Shown here piece after piece: positions 44,659 to 54,969 of a stretch of 64,000 nucleotides of DNA. Position 1 is the stretch's first letter; each line of letters opens with the position of its first letter. Origin of the DNA: an uncultured Acidobacteriota bacterium (GTDB taxonomy: Bacteria > Acidobacteriota > Terriglobia > UBA7540); contig CALCEB010000025.1 in assembly GCA_937900045.1 (NCBI GenBank), positions 1-64,000 of the forward strand, given 5' to 3'. A program made the translations under genes and the position numbers. The notes beneath the pieces were generated by a model. The model did no database searches. It had not been told where the DNA came from and was given only the letters and a program-made list of their open reading frames with translations.

Positions 44659-45396
44659 ATGCAGACTGATGTGATGGCTTCGACGGTACAGAAGGACGGC
44701 GCACCGCCGGATGGAATCCTGATCCGGACCGAAGACCTGTGGAAAACCTATGAAATGGGTGAAAACCAGGTTCACGCCTTGAGCGGGATCTCTTTCGACG
44801 TACCGCGTGGCGAATATATCGCCATCATGGGACCCTCCGGGTCCGGCAAATCGACCTTGATGAACCTCATTGGCTGCCTGGATACACCCACCAAAGGCCG
44901 GTATTGGCTGAACGGGCGCCTGGTGAGCGAGCTCACGGACGACGAGTTGGCTTATATCCGCAACAAAGAAGTAGGGTTCGTCTTCCAGACGTTCAACCTG
45001 CTGGCCCGCGCCAGCGCCCTCCACAACGTGGAGCTGCCGCTTATTTACAACGGTACGCCTGCCGAGGAACGACTGCTGCGCGCCAGGGAGGCGTTGCGCC
45101 ACGTGGAGCTCGAGGACAGAATGGGCCATAAGCCCAGTGAACTTTCGGGCGGACAACGCCAGCGCGTGGCCATCGCCCGGGCGCTTGTTAACAATCCATC
45201 CCTGATCCTTGCTGACGAGCCGACTGGCAACCTCGATTCCCAGACGGGCCTGGAGATTATGGCGCTTTTTGACCAGTTGCATCAGGCGGGCAATACCATG
45301 GTCCTGGTCACCCACGAGCATGACATTGCCGCCCGTGCCCATCGGGTGATCCACATTCGGGATGGTAAAATTGCTCGCGATGAGCGCACCCGGTAA
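44659..45396 (+). CDS. ABC transporter ATP-binding protein (MacB type), system 2
   Basis: A 245-residue ATPase. Walker [11 protein letters not shown] (about residues 57-66), Q-loop [20 protein letters not shown], signature [17 protein letters not shown], Walker [13 protein letters not shown] and H-loop LVTHEHD are intact. It serves the two permeases that follow (45601-48143) with the adaptor upstream. The permease gene begins about 200 bases later. Role: export or efflux; substrate unknown. Confidence 0.94.
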   Translation: MQTDVMASTVQKDGAPPDGILIRTEDLWKTYEMGENQVHALSGISFDVPRGEYIAIMGPSGSGKSTLMNLIGCLDTPTKGRYWLNGRLVSELTDDELAYIRNKEVGFVFQTFNLLARASALHNVELPLIYNGTPAEERLLRAREALRHVELEDRMGHKPSELSGGQRQRVAIARALVNNPSLILADEPTGNLDSQTGLEIMALFDQLHQAGNTMVLVTHEHDIAARAHRVIHIRDGKIARDERTR

Positions 45397-45600
45397 GAAA
45401 TGTAACCACGGCACGCTTTCTGTGAGGTGGGCTTTGATTGTCCCCGGCGAACCGGCCTGGGTGGGAGTATCATGGAGCCTGTTCCCTGTTTTGAGGGAAC
45501 GAAGCTTGAATGTTATAGAAAACAAAGGACCGGCCTTCTGAACGAATGGAAATGCCTCACCCCTCCCTGTATTCGTTCATTTCCGGTCGCTGGAGACTTT

Positions 45601-46899
<1,299 letters not shown>

Positions 46900-46901
46900 A
46901 A

Positions 46902-48143
46902 ATGCAAGCATACCGGCGAAATATTGGCGAAAATCTGCTCCTGGCGCTGGACACGCTGCGCAGCCACAAGGTCCGGTCTTTCCTCACCGTTCTCGGCGTG
47001 CTCATCGGCACCACCACGGTGATTGCCGTCGCCTCCCTGGTCTCCGGCCTCGAAACCCAGATGGCCGACGTCGCCAAGAGCTTTGGCACCCGCACTATCT
47101 TCGTCTATAAGTTTGAGCCCGGCGTCCATTTCCGCCTGACGCGCGAAGAACGCATGCGTAAGCCCCTGACCTTCGATGACGCCATGGCCATCCGCGACGA
47201 ATGCGCGGACGTGGAAGACGTGGCCGTGGCACTCTGGCCGTCCACTCCGCCGGTTATCAAATACAAGGGCGCGGACATGCTGGATGGCAACCTGGACGGC
47301 GCCACGGCGAATTTCATCCGCGTCAATAATGCGACGCTGGCGGAGGGCCGGTTTTACACGGAGTTTGAGAATCAGCACCGCCGCTTTGTGACCGTGATTG
47401 GGGCCGACGTGGTGACGCGCTTTTTCCCCCACGAAGACCCTGTCGGTAAGAACATCATCGTGGGCGGCAACACCTTCCGGATCATCGGCACGCTGGCAAA
47501 GCGGAAGGAATTCCTGGGCGACACCGGCAGTGAACGCCTCGTTTACATCCCTTACTTGACCTACAAGCGCATCTACCCTGCCGCAAAGGACAACTTCATC
47601 ATGGCCATGGCCTATCCCGGCCGCATGAGCCAGGCGGAGGATGAAATCACCGGCCTGCTGCGCCGCCGGCGCCGCGTCAAACCCTGGCAGGCGGACAGCT
47701 TCGGCCTCGCCACCGCCGAATCCATCATCTCTCAGTTCAAGCAGATTATTGCCACCACGGCGCTGGCCATGGTTGTTCTCTCCTCCATTGGCCTGCTGGT
47801 GGGCGGCATCGGCGTGATGAACATCATGCTGGTCTCCGTCACCGAGCGCACCCGCGAAATTGGAGTGAGAAAGGCCATTGGGGCGCGGCGCAGTGACATC
47901 ACTTGGCAATTCCTGCTCGAAGCCATGACGTTAACCGGCGCCGGAGGAATCCTCGGCATTCTTCTCGGTTGTTCCATCAGCTTTTTGGTGAAGGCGATGG
48001 CCCCGCAATTCCCCACCAGCATCCCTCTCTGGTCCGTGTTCACGGGCTTCATTGTCGCCGTGAGCGTCGGTCTCTTCTTTGGCATCTGGCCTGCCATGAA
48101 AGCCTCCAAGCTCGATCCCATCGTAGCTCTGCGCTATGAATGA
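46902..48143 (+). CDS. MacB-type ABC permease, system 2 (second permease)
   Basis: 413 residues with the same layout as the preceding permease: HKVRSFLTVLGVLIGTTTVI (TM1), a periplasmic domain with VIGADVVTRFFPHEDPVGKN and GGNTFRIIGTLAKRKEF, and C-terminal FtsX TMs (ALAMVVLSSIGLLVGGIGVM, LWSVFTGFIVAVSVGLFFGI). TREIGVRKAIGARRSDITWQ is the coupling segment. The two permeases share a clear common origin (duplication) but differ widely, so a heterodimer is likely. Confidence 0.93.
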   Translation: MQAYRRNIGENLLLALDTLRSHKVRSFLTVLGVLIGTTTVIAVASLVSGLETQMADVAKSFGTRTIFVYKFEPGVHFRLTREERMRKPLTFDDAMAIRDECADVEDVAVALWPSTPPVIKYKGADMLDGNLDGATANFIRVNNATLAEGRFYTEFENQHRRFVTVIGADVVTRFFPHEDPVGKNIIVGGNTFRIIGTLAKRKEFLGDTGSERLVYIPYLTYKRIYPAAKDNFIMAMAYPGRMSQAEDEITGLLRRRRRVKPWQADSFGLATAESIISQFKQIIATTALAMVVLSSIGLLVGGIGVMNIMLVSVTERTREIGVRKAIGARRSDITWQFLLEAMTLTGAGGILGILLGCSISFLVKAMAPQFPTSIPLWSVFTGFIVAVSVGLFFGIWPAMKASKLDPIVALRYE

Positions 48144-48218
48144 TGGCGGCCGCTGCGGCAGTAAGATGGAATGGTATGATTGTGCCCAGCGAGTCGTAAC
48201 GGAGGGGGTTGAGAGGCT

Positions 48219-49349
48219 GTGAGTCTCCGTAGAGTGGGGCTGGCGGCTGGATGGATGGTTTTTCTGGTTGCGGTAATAGCTGGATTCCTGATCTATCCTT
48301 CAATGCCAGCCATGGCCGCTGGCGGCGGGCTGATCTTCGGCAGAGGCATCTTCGCGGCACGTGTTCTATCGGTCGCATTTTCTGGCGACGGGAAGCGGGT
48401 CGCAGCAGTTGCCAAGGGCACGCCGTTCTTCATCTGGGACACAGCTACGGGACGCACAGTTGGGAAGATCAGCGCCAAAGGCTGGAAAGCACAACGCTGG
48501 TCACTGGCGCTTTCTCCGCACGGTAAGCTACTCGCAGCACCCACCACACGCTCCTTGGTGCATTCGCTGTTGCTTCCGTCTACGTCGCAAGTCATCCATC
48601 CTGATAACGTCACCGTCTGGCAGGTGAAACCACCCAATCTGCACATCCGGTTCACGGACTTCGAGCCGCTAAACCCCCACTTTGCCAACAGCCTTACTTT
48701 CTCACCGGACGGGAAGTACCTCGCCGCCGGAGAGATATTTGAGGGCCCGCAAGGCCATCTGGTCGTCTGGGACGTGGCCAAAGCTAAAGCCGTTCGGAGG
48801 TTCAGCCGCTGGGGGATCGGGGTCTTCTCCGTTCAGTTCTCCCCCCAAAGCCAAGTAGCTGGGCAGCCCACCGGTTTTCGTAAGTCTCCGGTCGTTCTCT
48901 GGGACATCCGAACGGGCAAAACCATTAGGACATACAGCGGATGCGACGTCGTGGTTATGCTGGCCTTCTCGCCTGGCGGTGGGATGCTTGCAGGGGCGCG
49001 GGGGCGAAATATCTGCACGTGGGACGTGAAAACTGGTAAAAAGCTCGGTTCGGTTCGGCTCAAGCAAGGAATTCTGGTGGCTCTTGCGTTCTCCTCTGAC
49101 CAGTCCTTGGTGGCGGCGGCCGGCGGCGTCGTGTCCATGTGGAACACCAACATGTCGCGCGAAGCCCGGCGATGCGCCATCCCTCAGATTCGCATGCCCG
49201 CGCAATTCTCGCCGGATGGCAAGCTTCTCGCTTGGGGCGATGTTCACAAGCGTCTGGTGCACCTTTGGGATGTTGCTGGCTGCAAGGAAATTCGCAGCTT
49301 CAAGATGCCGCCGGTCTCTAAAGCCGATGCCAACGCGCATGTGAAATAA
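48219..49349 (+). CDS. WD40-like beta-propeller protein (tandem gene 1)
   Basis: 376 residues starting at a GTG. An N-terminal TM or signal (VGLAAGWMVFLVAVIAGFLI) is followed by about seven WD-like blades: VLSVAFSGDGKRVAAVA, FIWDTATGRTVG, LALSPHGKLLAAPT, LTFSPDGKYLAAGE, LVVWDVAKAKAVRRF, VLWDIRTGKTIRTYSG and VHLWDVAGCKEIRSF. No enzyme domain is attached. Probably a membrane-anchored or periplasmic protein-binding platform. The following gene starts 9 bp after its stop and encodes a related protein. Confidence 0.82.
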   Translation: MSLRRVGLAAGWMVFLVAVIAGFLIYPSMPAMAAGGGLIFGRGIFAARVLSVAFSGDGKRVAAVAKGTPFFIWDTATGRTVGKISAKGWKAQRWSLALSPHGKLLAAPTTRSLVHSLLLPSTSQVIHPDNVTVWQVKPPNLHIRFTDFEPLNPHFANSLTFSPDGKYLAAGEIFEGPQGHLVVWDVAKAKAVRRFSRWGIGVFSVQFSPQSQVAGQPTGFRKSPVVLWDIRTGKTIRTYSGCDVVVMLAFSPGGGMLAGARGRNICTWDVKTGKKLGSVRLKQGILVALAFSSDQSLVAAAGGVVSMWNTNMSREARRCAIPQIRMPAQFSPDGKLLAWGDVHKRLVHLWDVAGCKEIRSFKMPPVSKADANAHVK

Positions 49350-49358
49350 ATAGAGTCG

Positions 49359-50622
49359 ATGATAGGTGTTACTCTCGCCCTGCTCCTGATGTTCGCCCTC
49401 GGCTTTCCCGTGTGCGGGTCAGCCCACGCAGCCAGCACGTCCATCGAGAGGGTAGTTTTCTCACCGGACGGGGGGCTGGTGGCCGTCACTCGGGAGGGGC
49501 TCGTTCGCTCAGGACCAGCGCCCTCGCCGCGCGACAGCGGAAAAGTCAATGGGAAGGGCGCCCCGTCTGTTTTTGGGCTTGCTCTTTCGCCAGACGGGAA
49601 ACTGCTGGCAGCAATTGGCATGGCCAAGCGAAGCCCCATCCCGGTTCCCGGAACCTCCACTGAGACGCCAATTTACCTCTGGGACACGCAGACGGGGCGC
49701 GAGATTATGCGGCTGGTCGTTTCCCGACAACCGTGTAAAGACCGTCCTGGCTCTCTGCTTCTCGCCGGACAACACTCTTCTGGCTGCGAGTGTTTACGGT
49801 ATGACGGCCTATCCTCCGTACCGGGCAGAATCTAGGATAATCGTCTGGGAGGTCAATAAAGGGCGAGTCTCAGACTCCTTTAAGACCGGCGGATCCTTTA
49901 TCCCCTTTTCCTCGGGCGTCCCATTTCCCATGGTTTGGTCACTTGCATTCTCGCCGGGTGGGCGGCTCATTGCCGACGGGTTTGGCAATTTATTACCCAT
50001 GCGTCCCGCTGTGAAGGTAATAGACACCCGTTCTGGTAAGGAGATTTCGAGTTTGGTTCGCAGCCCCGCCTCCACGATTGGAGTGGCAGTGGCCTTTTCA
50101 CCCAGCCGGGTCTTGGCGGTATCTACAATTTCGTTCGTGGGTTTGGTTCCGGTCCGTAGCTCCCTGGCGGCCTGGGACGTTGAGCGGAGTAGAAGGCTGC
50201 GCAGATACAAGGGCTGTGGGTTCGTCGCGCCATTCGCATTCTCGCCTGATGGCAAGACGCTCGCCGGTGGCTCAGGGAGGAAAGTTTGCCTGTGGGACGT
50301 GCGGTCAGGAGAAAAGTACGCTCCCATCTCTCTGCGGAGGCCGCTCGACGCTTTGACTTTTACGAAGCAAGGTTCACTCAAGTGGGTAGAGGCCCGCCAA
50401 GGTGGTGTGCACGTTTGGGACCTGGATAAGTGGAAGGAGGTCGGACACTGCGCCGTCCCGATAGTTTATGGGCTCGCCCAGTTTTCCTCGGACGGAAAAT
50501 TGCTGGCGTGGGAAGACAGTAGGAACAAGGGGGAAATACGCCTGTGGGACACGGAGGTCTGCGCAGAGATTCACACCTTCAGCATGGAGCGTGCTACGAA
50601 GAAGAAAGCGCATCGCAGATAG
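49359..50622 (+). pseudogene. WD40-like beta-propeller gene (tandem gene 2), frameshifted
   Basis: Two overlapping frames together read as one propeller protein of about 420 residues. Frame 1 (49359-49835) gives a signal peptide (IGVTLALLLMFALGFPVCGS) and blades ending IYLWDTQTGREIMRLVVS. Frame 2 takes over with FPDNRVKTVLALCFSPDN and SRIIVWEVNKGRVSDSF, and runs to 50622 with further blades. The switch must lie near 49715-49735 and needs skipping of one base, so the DNA has one base too many there (or one +1 shift occurs). It may be a true mutation, an assembly error or programmed shifting. Confidence 0.7.
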
Positions 50623-51248
50623 CTGGTACCGCGGTGGCGCAGCCCGGTGACTGGCACGGGTCGAGTTGGAGCAGGTACCGCAGACTTTGTGCTTTTCAAA
50701 GTCTGCGGTTCTTGCTTTGAGTCGAAAGACCGCAGAGTTTCTGGGAAGCGAAACTCTGCGCTACCCGCTCGGCATTTTCGGAATCCGCACAAGCCGAAAT
50801 CCTGGAAGGCCATTTTCAGGGTGAGCGCGGCGCGGCTTATCGCAATGCGCTGCGCTATTGGGAGAATTCCTGTGGCGATATCCTGCAAAGCCTTACCGTA
50901 AGTGTATTGCACCGTGCTGAATGCGCTGGAACTCTTTCAATAGAGCCGCTTCACTCCTCGCGCATCAGTATTGAAGGTTCAATCGACAGCGCGCGACGCG
51001 CCGGAATCCATCACTCCGGCGGCTCTTGGATTCCCGCCTTCGCGGGAATGACCGTGTCGAATTTCCTTGTTCAGGCAAGTCAGGTTTGGTTCTGGCTTCG
51101 CCGGGTTAGGACTGTGCGCCGCAATTCTCGAAAGGGAGGTTCACTTTGCATGAAAACTTCCTATTCGTAGCCCGCAGCTTCGGACCTCTGGCCGGCCGAA
51201 CATTCGAGTTTACCCGCGCGCGGCACTCGCGTCCCGTGGGGCGAGGCG
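50623..51248. other. Accessory gap with hairpin repeats
   Basis: About 625 bases. It holds a twin-hairpin element (50677-50760) and a TTCCCGCCTTCGCGGGAATG stem near 51028-51050, a kind of repeat common between genes in many bacteria. No coding gene was supported. Confidence 0.5.
50677..50760. repeat. Twin-hairpin repeat (ACCGCAGACTTTG and CGCAGAGTTTC)
   Basis: Two tandem perfect hairpins with related sequences: ACCGCAGACTTTG/CAAAGTCTGCGGT (13-bp arms, 7-base loop, 50677-50709) and CGCAGAGTTTC/GAAACTCTGCG (11-bp arms, 50731-50760). GGTAC.CGCAG and CTGCG.CTACC at the outer edges form a further inverted pair. Confidence 0.75.
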
Positions 51249-51479
51249 TCAGGCTGGGACTTTCGACACTTGATATTTCACCGGTCTGAAAGTGGGTGGA
51301 GGAACCGGCTTGCCTTCTGCTTTGGCAGCTTCGATCCAGGCAGCCTTGGCCTTAAGAACCTCGGCCAAGGCCCGCTCCGGCGTTTCGCCAAAAGCGGCAC
51401 AGTGGGGAAGATCGGGGATGTCGGCGATGTATCCGCCGTCTTCTTCGCTGTAAAAAACATTGATATGGTAGTCTCTCAT
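51249..51479 (-). CDS. HicB-like antitoxin-type protein (orphan)
   Basis: A 76-residue protein with the HicB partial RNase H-like fold: HINVFYSEEDGGYIADIPDL, PHCAAFGETPERALAEVLKA, AKAAWIEAAKAEGKPVPPPT. HicB proteins usually neutralise HicA mRNA-interferase toxins. No HicA-like gene (small dsRBD-like, KGSH motif) was seen within 200 bases on either side. It may be a solitary regulator or a leftover of a lost pair. No separate DNA-binding domain is visible. Confidence 0.8.
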   Translation of the reverse strand: MRDYHINVFYSEEDGGYIADIPDLPHCAAFGETPERALAEVLKAKAAWIEAAKAEGKPVPPPTFRPVKYQVSKVPA

Positions 51480-51571
51480 TCCTCACCGCCTAAGGACAGA
51501 TTATAGCAATCAGCGAGGTCGGGCGACTGTTTAACTTGGTAGGGCTTCCGCCGGAGCAACCGCGCCAATCT

Positions 51572-52873
51572 ATGTCATTGACGAGTCTAAAGAACCCGAA
51601 CCTTTGCAGTGAACAGCCTGTCCGTGCTGCTATTCAGCGGAGTCAATGGCCGTTCATTGCGCTGGTATTTTGCCTACTAGCGGCGGTTCCAGCCTCCGCG
51701 CAAGAACTGACCGCCACATTCTTCCCTCAAAAGTCAGCCTACCTCTTGGGTGAACCTGTCTGGTTCGTTTTCGAGACCACGAACAAAGGAAACGTCCCTG
51801 TCTACATCGAGGACTCAAACCCTTACGGCGTTTGTGCCTTCTTTGGTGGTTATTCCTTCGATGTCCCGGGGGTGATGGCGGTAGGCCGCTGGCGATGTGG
51901 GTATGTGGGGAGTTGCGCCGGCGGTGGCTCAAGAGTGCTGCGCCCAGGCGCCACTTATACCCAGCGGCTGCTCCTGAACCAGTGGTTTCGAATCGATCGT
52001 CCTGGAAGGTATCGCGTCTCTGCGAACCGAGATCTTCGCTTTAGCCTTCGGACGAATAGGTTCGGTATGCTTCTTGCTCCTGAGTCCCGTTCGTTCCGGA
52101 AGGAGTTCGAGATAACCGTTGTCGAAGGCGAAAACGCAAAGGTCGAGAAGGCTTTTGAGCCTTTTTTGAAGAATCTCAGCAGCCGCAATTTTGACCTCAG
52201 AATAGAAGCCATCGAGACCATTACCGCGATGGCGCCCCCCTTCTTGGAAGAGACGCTTATCGCTCTTGCCAACAGCGGGGATTCGTTCGCAAGGAGCAGA
52301 GCAATCCCAGCTCTGGGGCGGCTCAATACAGCCGAGTCGACGTGGTCCCTTGCCAAGTTGATCGAAGATCGCCGGAGGGACTATTCATGGCAGGCCGTCG
52401 ATGCACTGGCCCAGACAGGCGACCGCGCCTACGTGCCGTTGCTGGCTGAATTTGCGAGAGACCCTGCATGGCAGAATGTAGCGATCCCAGCTTTGGGTGA
52501 GCTGGGCGGGCGGGATGTTGTTTCCTTTCTGGCGCCGCTCGTTCATTACCCACTCGGGCCACCCAATGAACCCCCAGTACAGCAACTCGCCGTGCGTGGA
52601 TTAGCGAATACCGGGAGCCACAGGGCCATTCCTTATCTCATCGAAGCACTTCGCGACCCCTTAGTTCATGAAGACGCGGTGAACGCTCTTGAGCAACTTA
52701 CTCATCTTGTAATCTTTGAGAAAAACACCCATCACTGGCTCTACACGGAAGACCCAACGATCGCTGCGAAGATGGCCAAACGATGGCAGCGGTGGTGGAA
52801 ATCAAGCGGCAGGAAGGCCAAACTCTATGGGCCAGGTGATTGCACGGGCTCGCCCGAGCAACTCCCTGAGTAA
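51572..52873 (+). CDS. Secreted protein with Ig-like N-terminus and HEAT repeats
   Basis: About 433 residues from the ATG at 51572. A signal peptide (FIALVFCLLAAVPASAQ) precedes a beta domain (LTATFFPQKSAYLLGEPVWF, RLLLNQWFRIDRPGRYRVSA) resembling a periplasmic Ig-like fold. HEAT-like helical repeats begin near residue 200 (FLKNLSSRNFDLRIEAIETI, LAKLIEDRRRDYSWQAVDAL, PAWQNVAIPALGELGGRDVV). The end, WAKSSGRK-like, is not recognised. Function unknown; probably a periplasmic binding scaffold. Confidence 0.75.
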   Translation: MSLTSLKNPNLCSEQPVRAAIQRSQWPFIALVFCLLAAVPASAQELTATFFPQKSAYLLGEPVWFVFETTNKGNVPVYIEDSNPYGVCAFFGGYSFDVPGVMAVGRWRCGYVGSCAGGGSRVLRPGATYTQRLLLNQWFRIDRPGRYRVSANRDLRFSLRTNRFGMLLAPESRSFRKEFEITVVEGENAKVEKAFEPFLKNLSSRNFDLRIEAIETITAMAPPFLEETLIALANSGDSFARSRAIPALGRLNTAESTWSLAKLIEDRRRDYSWQAVDALAQTGDRAYVPLLAEFARDPAWQNVAIPALGELGGRDVVSFLAPLVHYPLGPPNEPPVQQLAVRGLANTGSHRAIPYLIEALRDPLVHEDAVNALEQLTHLVIFEKNTHHWLYTEDPTIAAKMAKRWQRWWKSSGRKAKLYGPGDCTGSPEQLPE

Positions 52874-53183
52874 TAGTCTCTCGAACCGGTCTGCTTCGCT
52901 TTATCCCGTACTTCGACAAAACTGAGTACGGCGCGTCGTCGACCGCCAGAGGTAGCCGTCCATCGGCAAACCGCAGATGTGGTCCGCCTGGTTACTGTGG
53001 AGATCGCCCCCGAGTGACGGCCGACTCGGAAGACATGCTGGCACCCCCGGGGAGCGGGCCGTCCCGTTGGGCATGTACCGAAAGAACATATTCCCCAATA
53101 CCTCTTGTCTCGACCCGGCCTCTGGCGCATATCCTGGATTATTCACGAAGTTTTGTTCGAAGACCGGAAGGGCACTCTTTTCC
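52874..53183. other. Unassigned accessory stretch
   Basis: About 310 bases with no supported gene. It contains a small hairpin CCGTACT/AGTACGG (52906-52931). On the right it meets a large palindrome. Confidence 0.4.
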
Positions 53184-53239
53184 TTTGTCTCGCATCCCGG
53201 ACGGCTCGTTGCGACGAGCCGTCCGGGATGCGAGACAAA
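53184..53239. repeat. Perfect 26-bp inverted repeat with 4-base loop
   Basis: Left arm 53184-53209 (starting TTTGTCTCGCATCCCGGACG) and right arm 53214-53239 are exact reverse complements; loop TGCG. It ends exactly where a DUF433 coding remnant begins, so it likely marks a rearrangement or insertion. Such a perfect palindrome could extrude a cruciform or act as a strong RNA hairpin. Confidence 0.9.
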
Positions 53240-53457
53240 TAACGGCGGAGCAAATCCAACACAGCTTCCCGTCACTCACTCTCCGCGACGTTTACGGGGC
53301 GATCTTCTACTATCTGGACCACGCCCAAGAAGTCGAAACGTATCTTGCGGACCAGGAGGGACAGGCCGAGGAGATCGAGCGGACGGTCCGTAGCACTCAA
53401 GGCCCCACCTGCCTCCAGAAGCGGCTGGAAGAGCGGCGTGCCCGCTTACTCAAGTAA
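53239..53457 (+). pseudogene. DUF433 antitoxin remnant (C-terminal part)
   Basis: Codes for ITAEQIQHSFPSLTLRDVYG, then AIFYYLDHAQEVETYLADQE and a charged tail ending ERRARLLK. This is the C-terminal half of DUF433 (VapB-like) proteins, in which xAEEIxxxFPxLTLxxVYxA leads to a helix. The N-terminal half is absent; in its place the reading frame runs through the palindrome. The apparent longer ORF from 53014 is therefore artificial. It is followed 12 bp later by a DUF5615-like start. Confidence 0.75.
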
Positions 53458-53469
53458 GCCCCTTCCTCC

Positions 53470-53505
53470 ATGTTGAAGCTCCTCACTGAAGAGAACCTGA
53501 ACCAA
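53470..53505 (+). pseudogene. DUF5615 PIN-like toxin remnant (N-terminal 12 codons)
   Basis: ATG followed by codons for LKLLTEENLNQ matches the start of DUF5615 PIN-like toxins (MLKLLxDENLN...), which follow DUF433 genes. Similarity stops after codon 12, where the sequence runs into the 3' end of the mobA-like gene on the other strand. With the DUF433 remnant it shows a toxin-antitoxin pair cut at both ends. Confidence 0.6.
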
Positions 53506-53534
53506 TGTGACAACGCGCGATGCTCACCTCCATA

Positions 53535-54131
53535 TCAGCCTTCCGTCAGCTTGCTGTACGCGACAGGATCATCGATATCAATGAGGATGGTATCGTCCTC
53601 AACTTCCACCATCTGGGTGGCTGACTGGTATTTGCGAACCACGGTGTTGGCTCCTGCTTCGGCAGGCAAAGCGATCAGCTCCGCGAAGAGTTCTCGCCCA
53701 ATTAATACCGGATGACCGCGCAGGCCTCGAAACGCCGGAACAATGACCGGCACAGGAAATTGACGGTATCGGCCGAGGATGGCGCCAATGACATTTGGAC
53801 TGACTGCGGGATGATCCACCAAACACAATAAAATTGCCCGCGGCCCCGCGGCACTCCATGCCGCAAGTCCAGCCTGCAACGAAGAAGTCTGGCCTTGTCT
53901 GTAGTTCGGATTGAGAACGACGCGCACTCCGTTCAAGTTGACGGTGGCCTGAATCAATTCCGCATGGTGTCCAAGCACCACAGCAATCTCTTGCACTCCG
54001 GCTTCGCGGAGATTGCCGATGATCGCCGCCAGAAAAGTTTTGCCACGGTAGTCGAGCAGCGCCTTATCCTGCCCCATGCGGGAAGATTCCCCGGCGGCAA
54101 GAATCAATGCGGCGACATCATCCTGGCTCAC
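53535..54131 (-). CDS. MobA/MocA-like nucleotidyltransferase (molybdenum cofactor)
   Basis: A 198-residue NTP transferase. The nucleotide loop is ALILAAGESSRMGQDKALLD (residues 9-28). GHHAELIQATVN, GVRVVLNPNYRQGQTSSLQA and LLCLVDHPAVSPNVIGAILG follow the MobA/MocA/IspD-like fold. It probably adds CMP or GMP to molybdopterin to make the dinucleotide form used by xanthine dehydrogenase-type enzymes. It starts at a GTG overlapping the xdhC stop by 4 bp, so the two are co-translated. MocA (cytidylyl) is favoured over MobA by the XdhC neighbour; not proven. Confidence 0.85.
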   Translation of the reverse strand: MSQDDVAALILAAGESSRMGQDKALLDYRGKTFLAAIIGNLREAGVQEIAVVLGHHAELIQATVNLNGVRVVLNPNYRQGQTSSLQAGLAAWSAAGPRAILLCLVDHPAVSPNVIGAILGRYRQFPVPVIVPAFRGLRGHPVLIGRELFAELIALPAEAGANTVVRKYQSATQMVEVEDDTILIDIDDPVAYSKLTEG

Positions 54132-54949
54132 GATGTTATTTGAACTTTCGGCTGGTAAGCGAGAGAAGGAACCGAGGGCAAGGCATTGCGGCGCGCAGCG
54201 ATCATTTCCGCCACGATCGAAACAGCAATCTCTCCGGGAGTTAAGGCGCCAATGTCCAATCCCACAGGAGAGTGCACCTTTTCCAGAATCTCCGGTGGTA
54301 CGCCTTCGTCTTCGAGGACTTTGAAAAACTCAACAAGCTTGCGCCGGCTGCCCACCATTCCGATATAACGGGCCGAAGTGGTGAGCGCCCAACGCAGGCA
54401 AGCCAGGTCACTCTTATGGCCTCGAGTGGCGATGACCAGGTAGGAGAAGACATTGGGGCTCAGCTTAGGAAATATATCTTCCCAAGGGCCGGAGTAGGTC
54501 TCCTTGACTTCGGGAAAACGCTCTGCATTCGCAAACGCTTCGCGGTCGTCACAAACGATGCTCTCAAAGCCAGCGGTCTGGGCCACCTTGAAAAGGGAAA
54601 GTGAAACGTGTCCTCCACCCAGCAAATAGAGAGTTGGGATGGCGAGAATCGGCTCAATGAAAATGTCCAGCGAGCCGCCGCAGACCAAGCCTTCGTCATA
54701 CTCAGGATTTTGGTTCAGGTTGAAGTGCAGGCGGCGCGGCCGCTCCTCACGCATCACTTCCTGGGCCACAGACCAAACTTCCGCCTCCACGCAACCGCCG
54801 CCGACGGTCCCCACAATCGACCCATCCTCCCGGATCAGAATCTTGGAGGTCTCGTAACTGGGAACAGAGCCTTGTACCTGAATGATCGTGGCAAGCGCGC
54901 CCCGGCGTCCCTGTTTCCTGAGCTTAGTAATTTCCTCGTAGATGTCCAT
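54128..54949 (-). CDS. XdhC/CoxI-family molybdoenzyme maturation protein
   Basis: About 273 residues from the ATG at 54949 (a TTG at 54973 would overlap ftsZ by 4 bp). The N-terminal XdhC_CoxI domain has ALATIIQVQGSVPSYETSKI, DGSIVGTVGGGCVEAEVWSV and YDEGLVCGGSLDIFIEPI. The C-terminal Rossmann part has LYLLGGGHVSLSLFKVAQTA and VIATRGHKSDLACLRWALTT. XdhC binds molybdenum cofactor and helps sulfurate and insert it. The molybdoenzyme itself is not in the window. Confidence 0.9.
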   Translation of the reverse strand: MDIYEEITKLRKQGRRGALATIIQVQGSVPSYETSKILIREDGSIVGTVGGGCVEAEVWSVAQEVMREERPRRLHFNLNQNPEYDEGLVCGGSLDIFIEPILAIPTLYLLGGGHVSLSLFKVAQTAGFESIVCDDREAFANAERFPEVKETYSGPWEDIFPKLSPNVFSYLVIATRGHKSDLACLRWALTTSARYIGMVGSRRKLVEFFKVLEDEGVPPEILEKVHSPVGLDIGALTPGEIAVSIVAEMIAARRNALPSVPSLAYQPKVQITS

Positions 54950-54969
54950 CACTTGTTTTTCAGGCCAAT

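Noticed and set aside
45427..45600. Upstream extension of the first permease of ABC system 2
   Set aside because: The encoded residues do not resemble the permease family; the GTG at 45601 has a better placed GGAG and fits the usual N-terminus.
53014..53238. N-terminal half of the plus-strand ORF that ends in DUF433
   Set aside because: This part has no DUF433 similarity and reads through one arm of a perfect palindrome, so it is an accidental extension.
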